From contig JAICIL010000217.1 in NCBI GenBank assembly GCA_025924435.1, positions 1 through 7,621 of the forward strand: 7,621 bases of DNA, in the 5' to 3' direction. A program made the position numbers and the translations under genes. Positions 1 to 5,866 of this stretch are shown here, in pieces. Source of the DNA: Chloroflexia bacterium. Lineage in GTDB: Bacteria; Chloroflexota; Chloroflexia; Thermomicrobiales; JALYUS01. Within the stretch, counting starts at the first letter, position 1; each line of letters opens with the position of its first letter. The notes under the pieces are model-generated. The model had not been told where the DNA came from. It did not search any database and saw nothing but the letters and a program-made list of their open reading frames with translations.

Positions 1-101
1 AGGACGACGACGCACGACACGGCCAGCGGCTGCCGCGTGTAGAGCAGACCAACCGTCCCGAAGAGCACGATGAGCCGGATAACGGTGATCAGGTTCGCCA
101 A
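1..101 (-). CDS. CDP-alcohol phosphatidyltransferase, N-terminus only (cut by window edge)
   Basis: Only the first 33 codons are inside the window. They read MANLITVIRLIVLFGTVGLL and continue as YTRQPLAVSCVVV, a hydrophobic first membrane segment. The NLITVIRL opening is the hallmark start of the CDP-alcohol phosphatidyltransferase family (PgsA and relatives: 'NLLTLLRL'), integral membrane enzymes that transfer a phospholipid head group from or to a CDP-linked lipid. The catalytic DGxxAR...GxxxDxxxD motif would lie beyond the edge, so neither the substrate nor integrity can be judged. The start is taken as TTG at 101 because an in-frame TGA lies seven codons upstream and no ATG or GTG intervenes. 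A GGGGCGG stretch about 10 bases upstream is a weak ribosome binding site. A 15-codon ATG ORF (89-136, other frame) overlaps this start and may be chance. The family call is inferred from the N-terminus alone. Confidence 0.6.
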   Translation of the reverse strand, partial: MANLITVIRLIVLFGTVGLLYTRQPLAVSCVVV

Positions 102-173
102 GCGCGTAGTCCGCCCCGTTCAGCGCGCCGCCCCATCGTGCGGCCTCGCCGTCTCAATCCCCAACGCGGCACG

Positions 174-182
174 AGTATAGCA
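174..182 (-). promoter_or_regulatory. Candidate extended -10 promoter for the phosphatidyltransferase gene
   Basis: The minus strand reads TGCTATACT, an extended -10 element (TGn followed by TATACT, one mismatch to TATAAT). No convincing -35 is seen, which is tolerated in extended -10 promoters. The implied 5' untranslated region is roughly 65 nt to the TTG at 101. A tandem 7-bp repeat lies directly upstream. Confidence 0.4.
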
Positions 183-185
183 TAG

Positions 186-213
186 GGAAGGGCAAAGGAC
201 TGAGGGCTGAGGG
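186..213. repeat. Degenerate tandem heptanucleotide repeat
   Basis: Four 7-bp units on the plus strand: GGAAGGG, CAAAGGA, CTGAGGG, CTGAGGG. The last two are identical. The unit resembles those at 4214-4275 (GAGTGCT) and 5911-5971 (TAACGAG). The three loci look like members of one class of intergenic short tandem repeat, comparable in style to the STRR heptamers of cyanobacteria. No coding function is seen. Confidence 0.5.
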
Positions 214-245
214 AATCGAGCGCACGCCGACACCCCTATACTCTT

Positions 246-280
246 CGCTCTTGCATCGCTCCCTTAGCGATGCAAGAGCG
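246..280 (-). terminator. Perfect 15-bp hairpin spanning a stop codon, possible terminator
   Basis: CGCTCTTGCATCGCT (246-260) and AGCGATGCAAGAGCG (266-280) are perfect reverse complements separated by a 5-nt loop. On the minus strand the first arm encodes the last codons (Leu-His-Arg) of the DUF1648 protein and supplies the first base of its TAA stop (266-264). No T tract follows the hairpin in either direction, so it is not a classic intrinsic terminator. In a GC-rich genome it may still end transcription or protect the mRNA 3' end. The repeat is certain; its role is inferred. Confidence 0.55.
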
Positions 281-1523
281 TGAGGAGGACGACCCAGGCA
301 ATGGCGGCGACGAGCGCGCAGCCGACGGTGAGCAGGCGGGCGGCGAAGCGGTCGTAGCGGTAGACCGCCCACGCGAGCGCGGTGTTCGCGGCGAGGACGA
401 TACCGACGATGAAGGGGATCGTCCACAACTCGCGCTTCTCGCCGATCCGGTTCGGCTGGCTCGACCCCGCCGGGCCGAAGTGCAGGGCGATCTGGTCCGG
501 GAAGTGCGCGTAGCGCAGGGCGATATAGGCGATCATCGCGCCCGCGAGAACGACCGCCGCGACGAGAAAAGCGAGCGCCTGCCGGTCCGCAAGGAGCGAC
601 CCCACCCCGGCGTCCGGCGCGACAATCACGCGGCGGCTGCCGGTGCTCGTCAATTCCGCGGGATAGGCGAACGGGCCGCTCCGCGGCACCGTATCGGGTT
701 GCTCGCCCACGCGCGGCATCGGCCCGCTGCTGTACGGGCTTTGCGGGATCGGCCCGGACGCCGTCGCCGGGTATCCGCCCGTCCGCGGCTCCGGGGGCAC
801 GGCGTACGCCCCGCTCCGGCGATCATCCGGCCCTCCGGGCGCGGGCGGCACGGCGAACTGCCCGCTCCGCGCCACATTGGGCGAGAGCGGATGCTGAATC
901 GGGAATGGGCCGCTGCGCTGTACCTGCTCCGGCGGCGTGGCCGGGAAGGCGGCGCTCTCGCGATACGCCCGCTCGTCATCGCGCGCAGCGGGGAATGCGC
1001 CGCTCTGGCGTGGCGGTGGCTGCGCGGGGAATTGCCCCGAGTACGGCCCGCGCGGCGACTGGTTCGGTGCCGGTTGTTGCGCGGGGAACTGGCCGGAGTA
1101 CGGGGCGCGCGGCGGCACATCGGGCGCGCGCGGCACCCGCCACGACGATGAGTCGCGCGGGGTGTATCCCTGCGTCGGGGGCCGCGCGTCGCTCTCGTCA
1201 GACCCCACGTCGGCGGGGACGGGCCACCCGAAACGGTCATACCGCTTCGGCGATTGCGGCGGCGACTGCCCCGGATATGCCCCGCTCTCCCAGGATTGGG
1301 GCGGGCGACTCCCTTCGCCGCGCGGCGTATCGGGTGCGGCGGGGTCGGGATGTACCGACGGTGTGGCGTCCGGGTCGGCGGTCTCACCGACCGCTTCGGC
1401 GGCGGTCGGCGCGGCGTCTTCATCGGGGCGGGGCGTCGGTTCGGGCGGCGAATCGTCGCGAACGCCCGGTGGCAGCCCTCGCCTCGCGCGTTCTTGCCGG
1501 TCGTCCGGCCCCGTTGGTGGCAT
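264..1523 (-). CDS. Proline-rich SGxFP-repeat membrane protein with C-terminal DUF1648-like domain
   Basis: A 419-residue protein of unknown function. Residues 1 to about 305 are low complexity, rich in Pro, Gly, Ser and Arg, with about ten spaced copies of a motif like SG-x-[FY]-[PA] (SGAYP, SGQFP twice, SGAFP, SGPFP, SGQFA, SGAYA, SGPFA). The C-terminus has three predicted membrane segments near residues 316-338, 369-387 and 397-417. Between the first two is HFPDQIALHFGPAGSSQPNR, which fits DUF1648 ('lPdqiPtHfn..G.pd'), a domain found in SdpI-like and other small membrane proteins. The start is the ATG at 1523 because it overlaps the ilvE stop by one base (TGATG), the usual sign of translational coupling. 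A longer reading from 1571 would lie inside ilvE and has no better support. The repeat region is probably a disordered cytoplasmic tail. DUF1648 membership is from motif recognition only. Confidence 0.8.
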   Translation of the reverse strand: MPPTGPDDRQERARRGLPPGVRDDSPPEPTPRPDEDAAPTAAEAVGETADPDATPSVHPDPAAPDTPRGEGSRPPQSWESGAYPGQSPPQSPKRYDRFGWPVPADVGSDESDARPPTQGYTPRDSSSWRVPRAPDVPPRAPYSGQFPAQQPAPNQSPRGPYSGQFPAQPPPRQSGAFPAARDDERAYRESAAFPATPPEQVQRSGPFPIQHPLSPNVARSGQFAVPPAPGGPDDRRSGAYAVPPEPRTGGYPATASGPIPQSPYSSGPMPRVGEQPDTVPRSGPFAYPAELTSTGSRRVIVAPDAGVGSLLADRQALAFLVAAVVLAGAMIAYIALRYAHFPDQIALHFGPAGSSQPNRIGEKRELWTIPFIVGIVLAANTALAWAVYRYDRFAARLLTVGCALVAAIAWVVLLTLLHR

Positions 1524-2479
1524 CAGTGCGCGGCCGCCGGTGTCCGCGCGCCCGTGTAGACGGGCGTACACCAGTCGCGGTGCGCCGGCAATTTGCCGCG
1601 CACGGCCTTGAAGAAGACCTCCTGCAGCCGCCGCGTGACCGGCCCCACCATGCCGTCGCCGATCGGGCGATGATCCACGGACGTGACGGGCGAAATCTGC
1701 GCGCCGGTGCCGCAGAGGAAGAGTTCGGAGACGGCGTAGAGTTCGCTGCGGTCAATCTGCCGCTCGATCACCGGGATACCGAGATCGTCCGCCAGTGCGA
1801 CAATCGAGGCGCGGGTGATGCCGACGAGGATGTTGTTCGCGCCGGGCGGCGTGACGAGCGCGCCATTGTCCACGACGAAGAGGTTTTCCGCGCTCCCCTC
1901 GGAGACGTGCCCGTCGCTGGAGAGCATGATCGCCTCGTCGAAGCCGTTCAGCTCGGCTTCGGTGCGGGCGAGGGCGGAGTTGATGTAGATGCCGGTGATC
2001 TTGGCGCGCGCCGGTGCGGCGTTGTCCTCGATGCGCGTCCATGAGGAGACGCACGCTTTCAGCCCCTTGTCGGTATCGAGGTAATTGCCGAGCGGGCGGG
2101 TGTAGATCGTCAGCGCATCGGCATCAATATTGACGCGCGGGCCGAGTTCCATCGAGTCCTTGTAGGCCAAGGGGCGGATGTAAATGTCGTAGCGCGCGTC
2201 GTTGCGGCGCATCAGTTCGATGGTCAGGTCGCAGAGGTCGTCCGCGCTCATCTTGAGGTCAATCATCAGCGTGCGGCAGGAGCGCAGGAGCCGCTCGTAA
2301 TGCGCCTTCAGGTGGAAGAGGTAGAGTTCCCCGTCCTCCTCGTTCCAGTAGCCCCGGATGCCCTCGAAGCATCCCGTGCCGTAGTTGAAGGCGTGGGTCA
2401 TCACGCTGACTTTCGCCTCGCTGAGCGGGACGAATCCGCCATTGAACCAACAAAGCGGATCGTTCGCCGTTGCTGCCAT
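1523..2479 (-). CDS. ilvE: Branched-chain amino acid aminotransferase (class IV PLP enzyme)
   Basis: 318 residues, close to the usual 300-310 for IlvE. It catalyses the last step of Leu, Ile and Val synthesis: reversible PLP-dependent amino transfer between glutamate and the branched-chain 2-oxo acids, in the cytoplasm. Visible class IV features are the N-terminal WFNGGFVPL, HAFNYGTGCFEGIRGY (29-44), the PLP lysine in ARAKITGIYINSAL (K160), SEGSAENLF (193-201, with E194 expected to contact the PLP pyridine nitrogen) and the phosphate-binding loop CGTGAQISPV (256-265). The start is ATG at 2479 because AAAGGA lies 9-10 nt upstream. ATG codons at 2497 and 2530 lack good sites and would lengthen the protein beyond the family norm. 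The C-terminal 15 or so residues (TGARTPAAAH) are not conserved. Overlap with the downstream DUF1648 gene suggests a two-gene operon. A D-amino acid or aromatic aminotransferase is less likely given the EGIRGY motif. Confidence 0.95.
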   Translation of the reverse strand: MAATANDPLCWFNGGFVPLSEAKVSVMTHAFNYGTGCFEGIRGYWNEEDGELYLFHLKAHYERLLRSCRTLMIDLKMSADDLCDLTIELMRRNDARYDIYIRPLAYKDSMELGPRVNIDADALTIYTRPLGNYLDTDKGLKACVSSWTRIEDNAAPARAKITGIYINSALARTEAELNGFDEAIMLSSDGHVSEGSAENLFVVDNGALVTPPGANNILVGITRASIVALADDLGIPVIERQIDRSELYAVSELFLCGTGAQISPVTSVDHRPIGDGMVGPVTRRLQEVFFKAVRGKLPAHRDWCTPVYTGARTPAAAH

Positions 2480-2525
2480 TCGCTGCCGTCCTTTCATCCA
2501 CACGCCCCACTGCACTGATGCCGCT

Positions 2526-2534
2526 ATCATACCA
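2526..2534 (-). promoter_or_regulatory. Candidate extended -10 promoter for ilvE
   Basis: The minus strand reads TGGTATGAT, i.e. TGn plus TATGAT (one mismatch to TATAAT), which would start RNA near 2519, about 40 nt before the ilvE ATG. The -35 position is a weak GTTCCC at the edge of the neighbouring palindromic element. A promoter here fits ilvE being its own unit, separated from the isomerase gene by hairpins. Confidence 0.5.
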
Positions 2535-2546
2535 TGTGTCGCGCGC

Positions 2547-2690
2547 GGGGGAACCTCACCCCCAGCCCCTCTCCGTCACGCGGAGAGGGGTGACTCGATC
2601 GGAGTGCCGTGGCGTTCCTCAAACATCGGGGTTTCTGAGGTTGCTCCCCCTCTCCACGCGATGGAGAGGGGGTCGGGGGGTTGAGGTTTC
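2547..2690. repeat. Pair of inverted palindromic elements (REPIN-like) between ppiC and ilvE
   Basis: Two related elements face each other. Element 1 (plus strand, 2547-2590) runs GAACCTCACCCCCAGCCCCT into a perfect 10-bp hairpin, CCCCTCTCCG (2566-2575) with CGGAGAGGGG (2581-2590). Element 2 (minus strand, 2690-2646) has AAACCTCAACCCCCCGACC and then a perfect 11-bp hairpin, CCCCCTCTCCA (2646-2656) with TGGAGAGGGGG (2662-2672). The spacer of about 55 nt holds a smaller imperfect hairpin (2617-2640). Dispersed elements with this CCTCACCCCC...CCTCTCC pattern are common in many bacterial genomes. The inverted pairing resembles REP doublets (REPINs), which are moved in trans by RAYT transposases. 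Element 2 starts within 3 nt of the ppiC stop and may act as an mRNA 3' end or terminator. Confidence 0.7.
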
Positions 2691-2692
2691 CC

Positions 2693-4204
2693 TTACGGCG
2701 TCGGCGTCGCCGTTGTGCCGGTGCTGGTGCCGTTCGTCGGGGCCGCGGTGGCGGCGGGCGTGCCCGCCGCGCCGGTTGGTGCGGCCGTCCCGGTGCCGGG
2801 CGTGCCGCTCGATTCCGGCGTCGGTGGGGCGGGCGTGAAGGTCGGCGTCGCGGGTGCGCCGGCGGGCGGCTCGAAAGCGGCGGGCGGGGAGGGGATCGGC
2901 GTCGGCAGAGACTGCTTCAATTTCGCCTTCGCGGTCTCGGCGGCGAGCCAATCCGAGAACTGCTTGTCGCGCAACTGCCGGAAGACCGCGTCCTCGAACT
3001 CGCGATCCGCCACATGGTCGGTCACCTTGATGATGTGCCAGCCGAACTCGGTCTGCACCGGCTGACTGACACCATTGACCGGCAGCGCGAAGGCCGCATC
3101 CTCGAACGGTTTGGGCATGATGCCGTGCGGGATATAACCGAGGTCCCCCCCGGTTGGCTGCGTCGTCGTGTCCGTGCTCAGTTGCTGGGCGACGATCTGG
3201 AAATCCTCCCCCTGGTCGACGACGCGCTTGCGCGCATCCTGCGCCGCCGCTTGCGTCGGCAGGAGGATGTGGTACGCATGGATTTCCTCACCATGCGTCG
3301 GCGTCTTCGCCTCGAGCACTTCGCGCGCCCGCTGGCGGGCGAGTGCGGGCTTGATGATGAGCCGCTTGTAGTCGCTCAGGCTCATATTCGCGTCTTTCTG
3401 ACGCTCCTTCACGAAGTCACCGAGCGACGCGGTCGAGGTGGCGCGGGCTTCCTGGTTCGTCGGTGTCTGCGTCGGCACCGGCGTTTCGGTCGGCGGGGCG
3501 GTCGCCGCCGCCGGCGTGTTGGGCGCCGGTGTGAGTGCGGACGCGGTCGCCGTGCCGGTGGCGTTCGCCTGCGCGGTCACCGTCGCGCCCTGCTCAATCG
3601 CGACGGACGTCTGCGTCGCCTGGGCGGTGGCGGCATCGGCGGTCGCCTGTTTGGTCGGATTCAGGGTCGGCGCGGGAGTTGGCGTGTTGAGCGCGACGGG
3701 CGAGAAGCGCTCCGCGACCGTCTCGTCCACGTCGGCATCCGTGATTGTCACACCGATGCCGGGCAGCCCATCGAGCACGATCCAGTCCTCGGTCATCGTC
3801 TGGAGCGTCTCGGGGTCCACGGGGGCGCTGCGGATGTTCGTGATCTCGTTCTGCGCGCTCTGGGCCGCGAGTTGGATCTGCTGTGCATCCCCCTGCCCGG
3901 ACTGCGCTTGGAAGGAGTATTGCTGGAGCCGATCGAGCAGGGTATTGCGGCGCACCTTCCAGTAGTCGCTCTGGATGATTTTGTGGCTATTGACCGTCGC
4001 GATCACCTGATGCGGGATGAGATAGTAATAGCGCAGCGTCCCGAAGCCGATGATAAAGAGCAGCAGCACGCCGAGTACGGACATGCTGATGAAGAGGATT
4101 TTCCGCTGCCGCGCCTCGCGCTCGCGGCGCGACAGACGACGGGGCGCGCCCCGTCCGGTCGGCGGGGCGGCGAGGATCGAGTCACGGCGGGTACTGCGCG
4201 GCAT
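2693..4204 (-). CDS. Membrane-anchored parvulin-type peptidyl-prolyl cis-trans isomerase (PpiC/SurA/PrsA-like)
   Basis: 503 residues. A basic cytoplasmic stretch (RRLSRREREARQRK, 22-35) precedes one membrane segment (about 36-57), so the rest is probably outside the membrane, where such enzymes isomerise X-Pro bonds and assist folding of exported proteins. Residues 66-170 resemble the SurA/PrsA N-terminal chaperone region (VIATVNSHKIIQSDYWKVRR). A Thr/Pro/Ala-rich insertion (about 172-260) splits that region, which resumes at LGDFVKERQ. The parvulin domain spans about 307-397: HAYHILL, the GGDLGYIPHGIMPKPFEDAA core, VQTEFGWHIIKV. A second Thr/Pro/Gly-rich tail covers 433-503. The start is ATG at 4204, with GAGGAG 4 nt upstream; the longer frame to 4267 translates only a repeat. 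The gene follows rpsR at 74 nt and replaces rplI, often found there. Catalytic activity is inferred from the domain. Confidence 0.88.
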   Translation of the reverse strand: MPRSTRRDSILAAPPTGRGAPRRLSRREREARQRKILFISMSVLGVLLLFIIGFGTLRYYYLIPHQVIATVNSHKIIQSDYWKVRRNTLLDRLQQYSFQAQSGQGDAQQIQLAAQSAQNEITNIRSAPVDPETLQTMTEDWIVLDGLPGIGVTITDADVDETVAERFSPVALNTPTPAPTLNPTKQATADAATAQATQTSVAIEQGATVTAQANATGTATASALTPAPNTPAAATAPPTETPVPTQTPTNQEARATSTASLGDFVKERQKDANMSLSDYKRLIIKPALARQRAREVLEAKTPTHGEEIHAYHILLPTQAAAQDARKRVVDQGEDFQIVAQQLSTDTTTQPTGGDLGYIPHGIMPKPFEDAAFALPVNGVSQPVQTEFGWHIIKVTDHVADREFEDAVFRQLRDKQFSDWLAAETAKAKLKQSLPTPIPSPPAAFEPPAGAPATPTFTPAPPTPESSGTPGTGTAAPTGAAGTPAATAAPTNGTSTGTTATPTP

Positions 4205-4213
4205 GGTGCTCCT

Positions 4214-4275
4214 CAGTGCTGAGTGCTGAGTACGGAATGCTGAGTACGGAGCCGATCCTCCCAGCACTCAGCACT
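4214..4275. repeat. Heptanucleotide repeat forming a 14-bp inverted repeat before ppiC
   Basis: The plus strand has five 7-bp units (CAGTGCT, GAGTGCT, GAGTACG, GAATGCT, GAGTACG; 4214-4248), then after 13 nt two CAGCACT units (4262-4275). AGTGCTGAGTGCTG (4215-4228) is the perfect reverse complement of 4262-4275. In the minus-strand mRNA this gives a 14-bp stem with a 33-nt loop, whose 3' arm ends right at the GAGGAG ribosome binding site of the isomerase gene. The repeat nearly fills the gap after the rpsR stop. It could lower ppiC translation relative to the ribosomal genes; that effect is inferred. Confidence 0.7.
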
Positions 4276-4278
4276 CGT

Positions 4279-4689
4279 TTATGATTGGCGTCCGCCGGAA
4301 ACGAAGGGGAGCAGCGCGAGATGCCGCGCGCGCTTGATGGCGACGGCGAGGGCGCGCTGGCGCTTCGCGGAAAGGCCGGTCTTGCGGCGCGGCTCGATCT
4401 TGCCGCGCTCCGAGAGGAACCGGCGCAGGCGGGCGACATCCTTGTAGTCAATCTCATCCACGCCATCGGCGGCGAAGATGTCCACGCGACGGCGACCGCC
4501 GCCACCGCCGCTAAACCGACCGCCACCACCGCCGAACCGGCCGCCACCGCCACCAAAGCGGCGGCCGCCATCGCCGCCGAACCGGCCACCGCCACCGCCG
4601 TCACCACGACGATCATCGGAGCGGGGAGGGCGGTTCTCACTCGGCGCACTGTCGTTCGATGCCCCTTGCGGGCGTTGCTGATCAGCCAC
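4279..4689 (-). CDS. rpsR: 30S ribosomal protein bS18 with Gly/Arg/Phe-rich N-terminal extension
   Basis: 136 residues against the usual 75-90. The conserved S18 core is residues 68-131: [20 protein letters not shown], then [20 protein letters not shown] and [20 protein letters not shown], matching the family from start to finish. S18 binds 16S rRNA on the 30S platform as a heterodimer with S6, near the mRNA exit. Ahead of the core is a polar stretch (1-30) and a repetitive segment (31-67) of GGGGGRF-type units ending in GGGGGRRR, similar to RGG-box RNA-binding tails. The start is GTG at 4689, with AGGAGG 8 nt upstream, the strongest such site in the operon, so the extension appears to be really translated. 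It lies 35 nt after ssb in the rpsF-ssb-rpsR operon. The family identity is firm; a role for the extension is unknown. Confidence 0.95.
   Translation of the reverse strand: MADQQRPQGASNDSAPSENRPPRSDDRRGDGGGGGRFGGDGGRRFGGGGGRFGGGGGRFSGGGGGRRRVDIFAADGVDEIDYKDVARLRRFLSERGKIEPRRKTGLSAKRQRALAVAIKRARHLALLPFVSGGRQS
4486..4599 (-). repeat. In-frame coding repeat of GGGGGRF units in rpsR
   Basis: The segment encodes bS18 residues 31-68: [38 protein letters not shown]. The DNA is a run of imperfect 21-24-bp repeats (plus strand CCGCCACCACCGCCGAAC and variants), always in multiples of three, so copy number can change without breaking the frame. The region is prone to slippage in replication and to assembly collapse. 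Confidence 0.8.
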
Positions 4690-4724
4690 GGGCTATTCCT
4701 CCTGAAACGTGTACATATCGGTGC

Positions 4725-5204
4725 CTAGAAGGGCACGTCGTCAAATTCCTCGGATGCGAATGTCTCGTCATCGCCGGTCGGCTTCTTCTGGGGTTGCGGG
4801 CGTTGCGGGCGCTGTGGTTGCGCGCTCGCGCCATCGCCCCAATCGTCCGCACCTTCGCCGCTATCCTGACGGCGGTCAAGCAGCGTGAGGTCGTTCGCGA
4901 CAATATCGTACGATGTCCGCTCGATCCCCTGGTTGTCGGTGTATTTTCGGGATTGGATCCGGCCCTCGACGTACACTTTGCTGCCTTTGTGCAGGTTCTG
5001 CGACGCCAACTCCGCCATCCGCTCCCATGCGACGATGCGGTGCCACTCCGTTTCATCCGCCCAATTGCCATTCGGGTCCCGCCGGCCGCGCGTGGTCGCA
5101 AGGCTGAAGTTGGCAACCGGTTGGCCGCTCGGCGTATACCGCAGTTCCGGCTCGCGCCCAAGATTGCCGACCAGAATCACCTTATTGACACTATATCGTG
5201 CCAT
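4725..5204 (-). CDS. ssb: Single-stranded DNA-binding protein
   Basis: 159 residues, normal for bacterial SSB. An OB-fold domain covers 1 to about 110: MARYSVNKVILVGNLGREPE, then RYTPSGQPVANFSLATTR, ETEWHRIVAWERMAE and LHKGSKVYVEGRIQSRKY, all standard SSB blocks. It coats single-stranded DNA as a tetramer in replication, recombination and repair. A Gln/Pro-rich linker (about 128-142) leads to the acidic tip EEFDDVPF, the form of the conserved DDIPF tail that recruits partner proteins. The start is ATG at 5204 with GAGGAG 7 nt upstream; longer readings to 5255 run into rpsF. It sits 19 nt after rpsF and 35 nt before rpsR, the classical arrangement, so it is co-expressed with the two ribosomal proteins. 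No SOS-box-like sequence was recognised in front of it. Confidence 0.97.
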   Translation of the reverse strand: MARYSVNKVILVGNLGREPELRYTPSGQPVANFSLATTRGRRDPNGNWADETEWHRIVAWERMAELASQNLHKGSKVYVEGRIQSRKYTDNQGIERTSYDIVANDLTLLDRRQDSGEGADDWGDGASAQPQRPQRPQPQKKPTGDDETFASEEFDDVPF

Positions 5205-5223
5205 CGCCGTGCTCCTCGCTGCC

Positions 5224-5745
5224 CTATGCGCGGGCGGGTTCGCTCTCGCTCTCATCCTCGGCGGCGGGCGTTTCCGCCGTCGGCGGTTCGGTCAGGTCCT
5301 CGCCCTGCGGCCCGGTAGTCAGGCCCGCATCGGTATCCATGCTCGCGCCGCTCGGCGCGGCAATTGCCTCGGCATCGGTCGCCACGCCGCCTTCCGTCTC
5401 AGCCTCCGCCGCTTCACCTTCGGCGGATTTCTTCGGCTTTTTCGGCTTCGGCGCCGTGTACGTCGTCACGAGGCTGCGCAGCACCTGATTGTTCAGGCCC
5501 AGATCGCGCTCCAGTTCACCGATGCCTTCGGGGGCGAGTGTGAAACGATAGAGGGCATAGAAACCGTCGCGAAAATCGCGGATCGGATAGGCGAGCCGGC
5601 GGCGGCCCCAGGGCGAGGTCGTCGTCAGTTCGGAGACTTCGCCGCCGCCGGTGGTGATGTAGCCGGAGACGCGTTCGAGGGCGCCCGGCATCTCATCTTC
5701 CGCGATGTCGGGGGCAAACACCGCCATCAGTTCGTAGTCGCGCAC
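5224..5745 (-). CDS. rpsF: 30S ribosomal protein bS6 with long acidic C-terminal tail
   Basis: 173 residues against the usual 95-135. The S6 core is residues 1-97: MRDYELMAVFAPDIAEDEM, then SPWGRRRLAYPIRDFRDGFY and LNNQVLRSLVT, covering the family's beta-alpha-beta fold. S6 pairs with S18 and binds the 16S rRNA platform. After a lysine-rich hinge (PKPKKPKKS, 99-107) comes a tail of about 65 residues rich in Glu, Asp, Ala and Thr with only one basic residue, an arginine second from the end. Acidic tails occur in some S6 proteins (E. coli RimK adds glutamates to S6), but this one is long. The start is GTG at 5745 with GGGAGG 4 nt upstream. First gene of the rpsF-ssb-rpsR operon, behind a strong promoter and a structured leader of about 115 nt. 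Identity is firm; the tail's role is unknown. Confidence 0.95.
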   Translation of the reverse strand: MRDYELMAVFAPDIAEDEMPGALERVSGYITTGGGEVSELTTTSPWGRRRLAYPIRDFRDGFYALYRFTLAPEGIGELERDLGLNNQVLRSLVTTYTAPKPKKPKKSAEGEAAEAETEGGVATDAEAIAAPSGASMDTDAGLTTGPQGEDLTEPPTAETPAAEDESESEPARA

Positions 5746-5788
5746 CGTTCCTCCCTTTCCGTGGAGTAGATCGCCCCACCACTGTCAT

Positions 5789-5861
5789 CGCGCGGCGGTG
5801 CAGGCCGCGCGTGGATGGAGCGGAAAGGCATCGCAAAGGCGGGCCACCCGGCCCGCACCGC
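5789..5861 (-). promoter_or_regulatory. Structured rpsF mRNA leader with two alternative folds, candidate S6:S18 autoregulatory site
   Basis: In the minus-strand RNA a first hairpin pairs GCGGGCC (5856-5850) with GGCCCGC (5845-5839) around a 4-nt loop. A second pairs CGCGCGGC (5811-5804) with GCCGCGCG (5796-5789) around CTGCACC. Alternatively GCGGTGCGGGCC (5861-5850) can pair with GGCCTGCACCGC (5806-5795) over 12 bp including one G-U pair, which would destroy both hairpins. The predicted RNA start is near 5860, so the switching segment would be the very 5' end. Leaders of rpsF operons in many bacteria bind the S6:S18 complex through a stem carrying a conserved CCG; CCG triplets are present here, but I cannot show a match to that motif. 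Confidence 0.45.
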
Positions 5862-5866
5862 ACGGC

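Noticed and set aside
905..2044. Long plus-strand open frame opposite the DUF1648 gene and ilvE
   Set aside because: Its translation is Arg/Ala/Gly-rich without motifs and lies antisense to ilvE, whose protein is unmistakable. Long antisense frames are expected in GC-rich DNA.
2681..4222. 513-residue plus-strand open frame opposite the isomerase gene
   Set aside because: Arginine-rich composition with no recognisable domain, and it mirrors the whole isomerase gene, including its repeats.
4214..4275. CRISPR-like repeats in the rpsR-ppiC gap (and at 5911-5971)
   Set aside because: Units are 7 bp and contiguous, without 30-40-bp unique spacers, and no cas gene is present.
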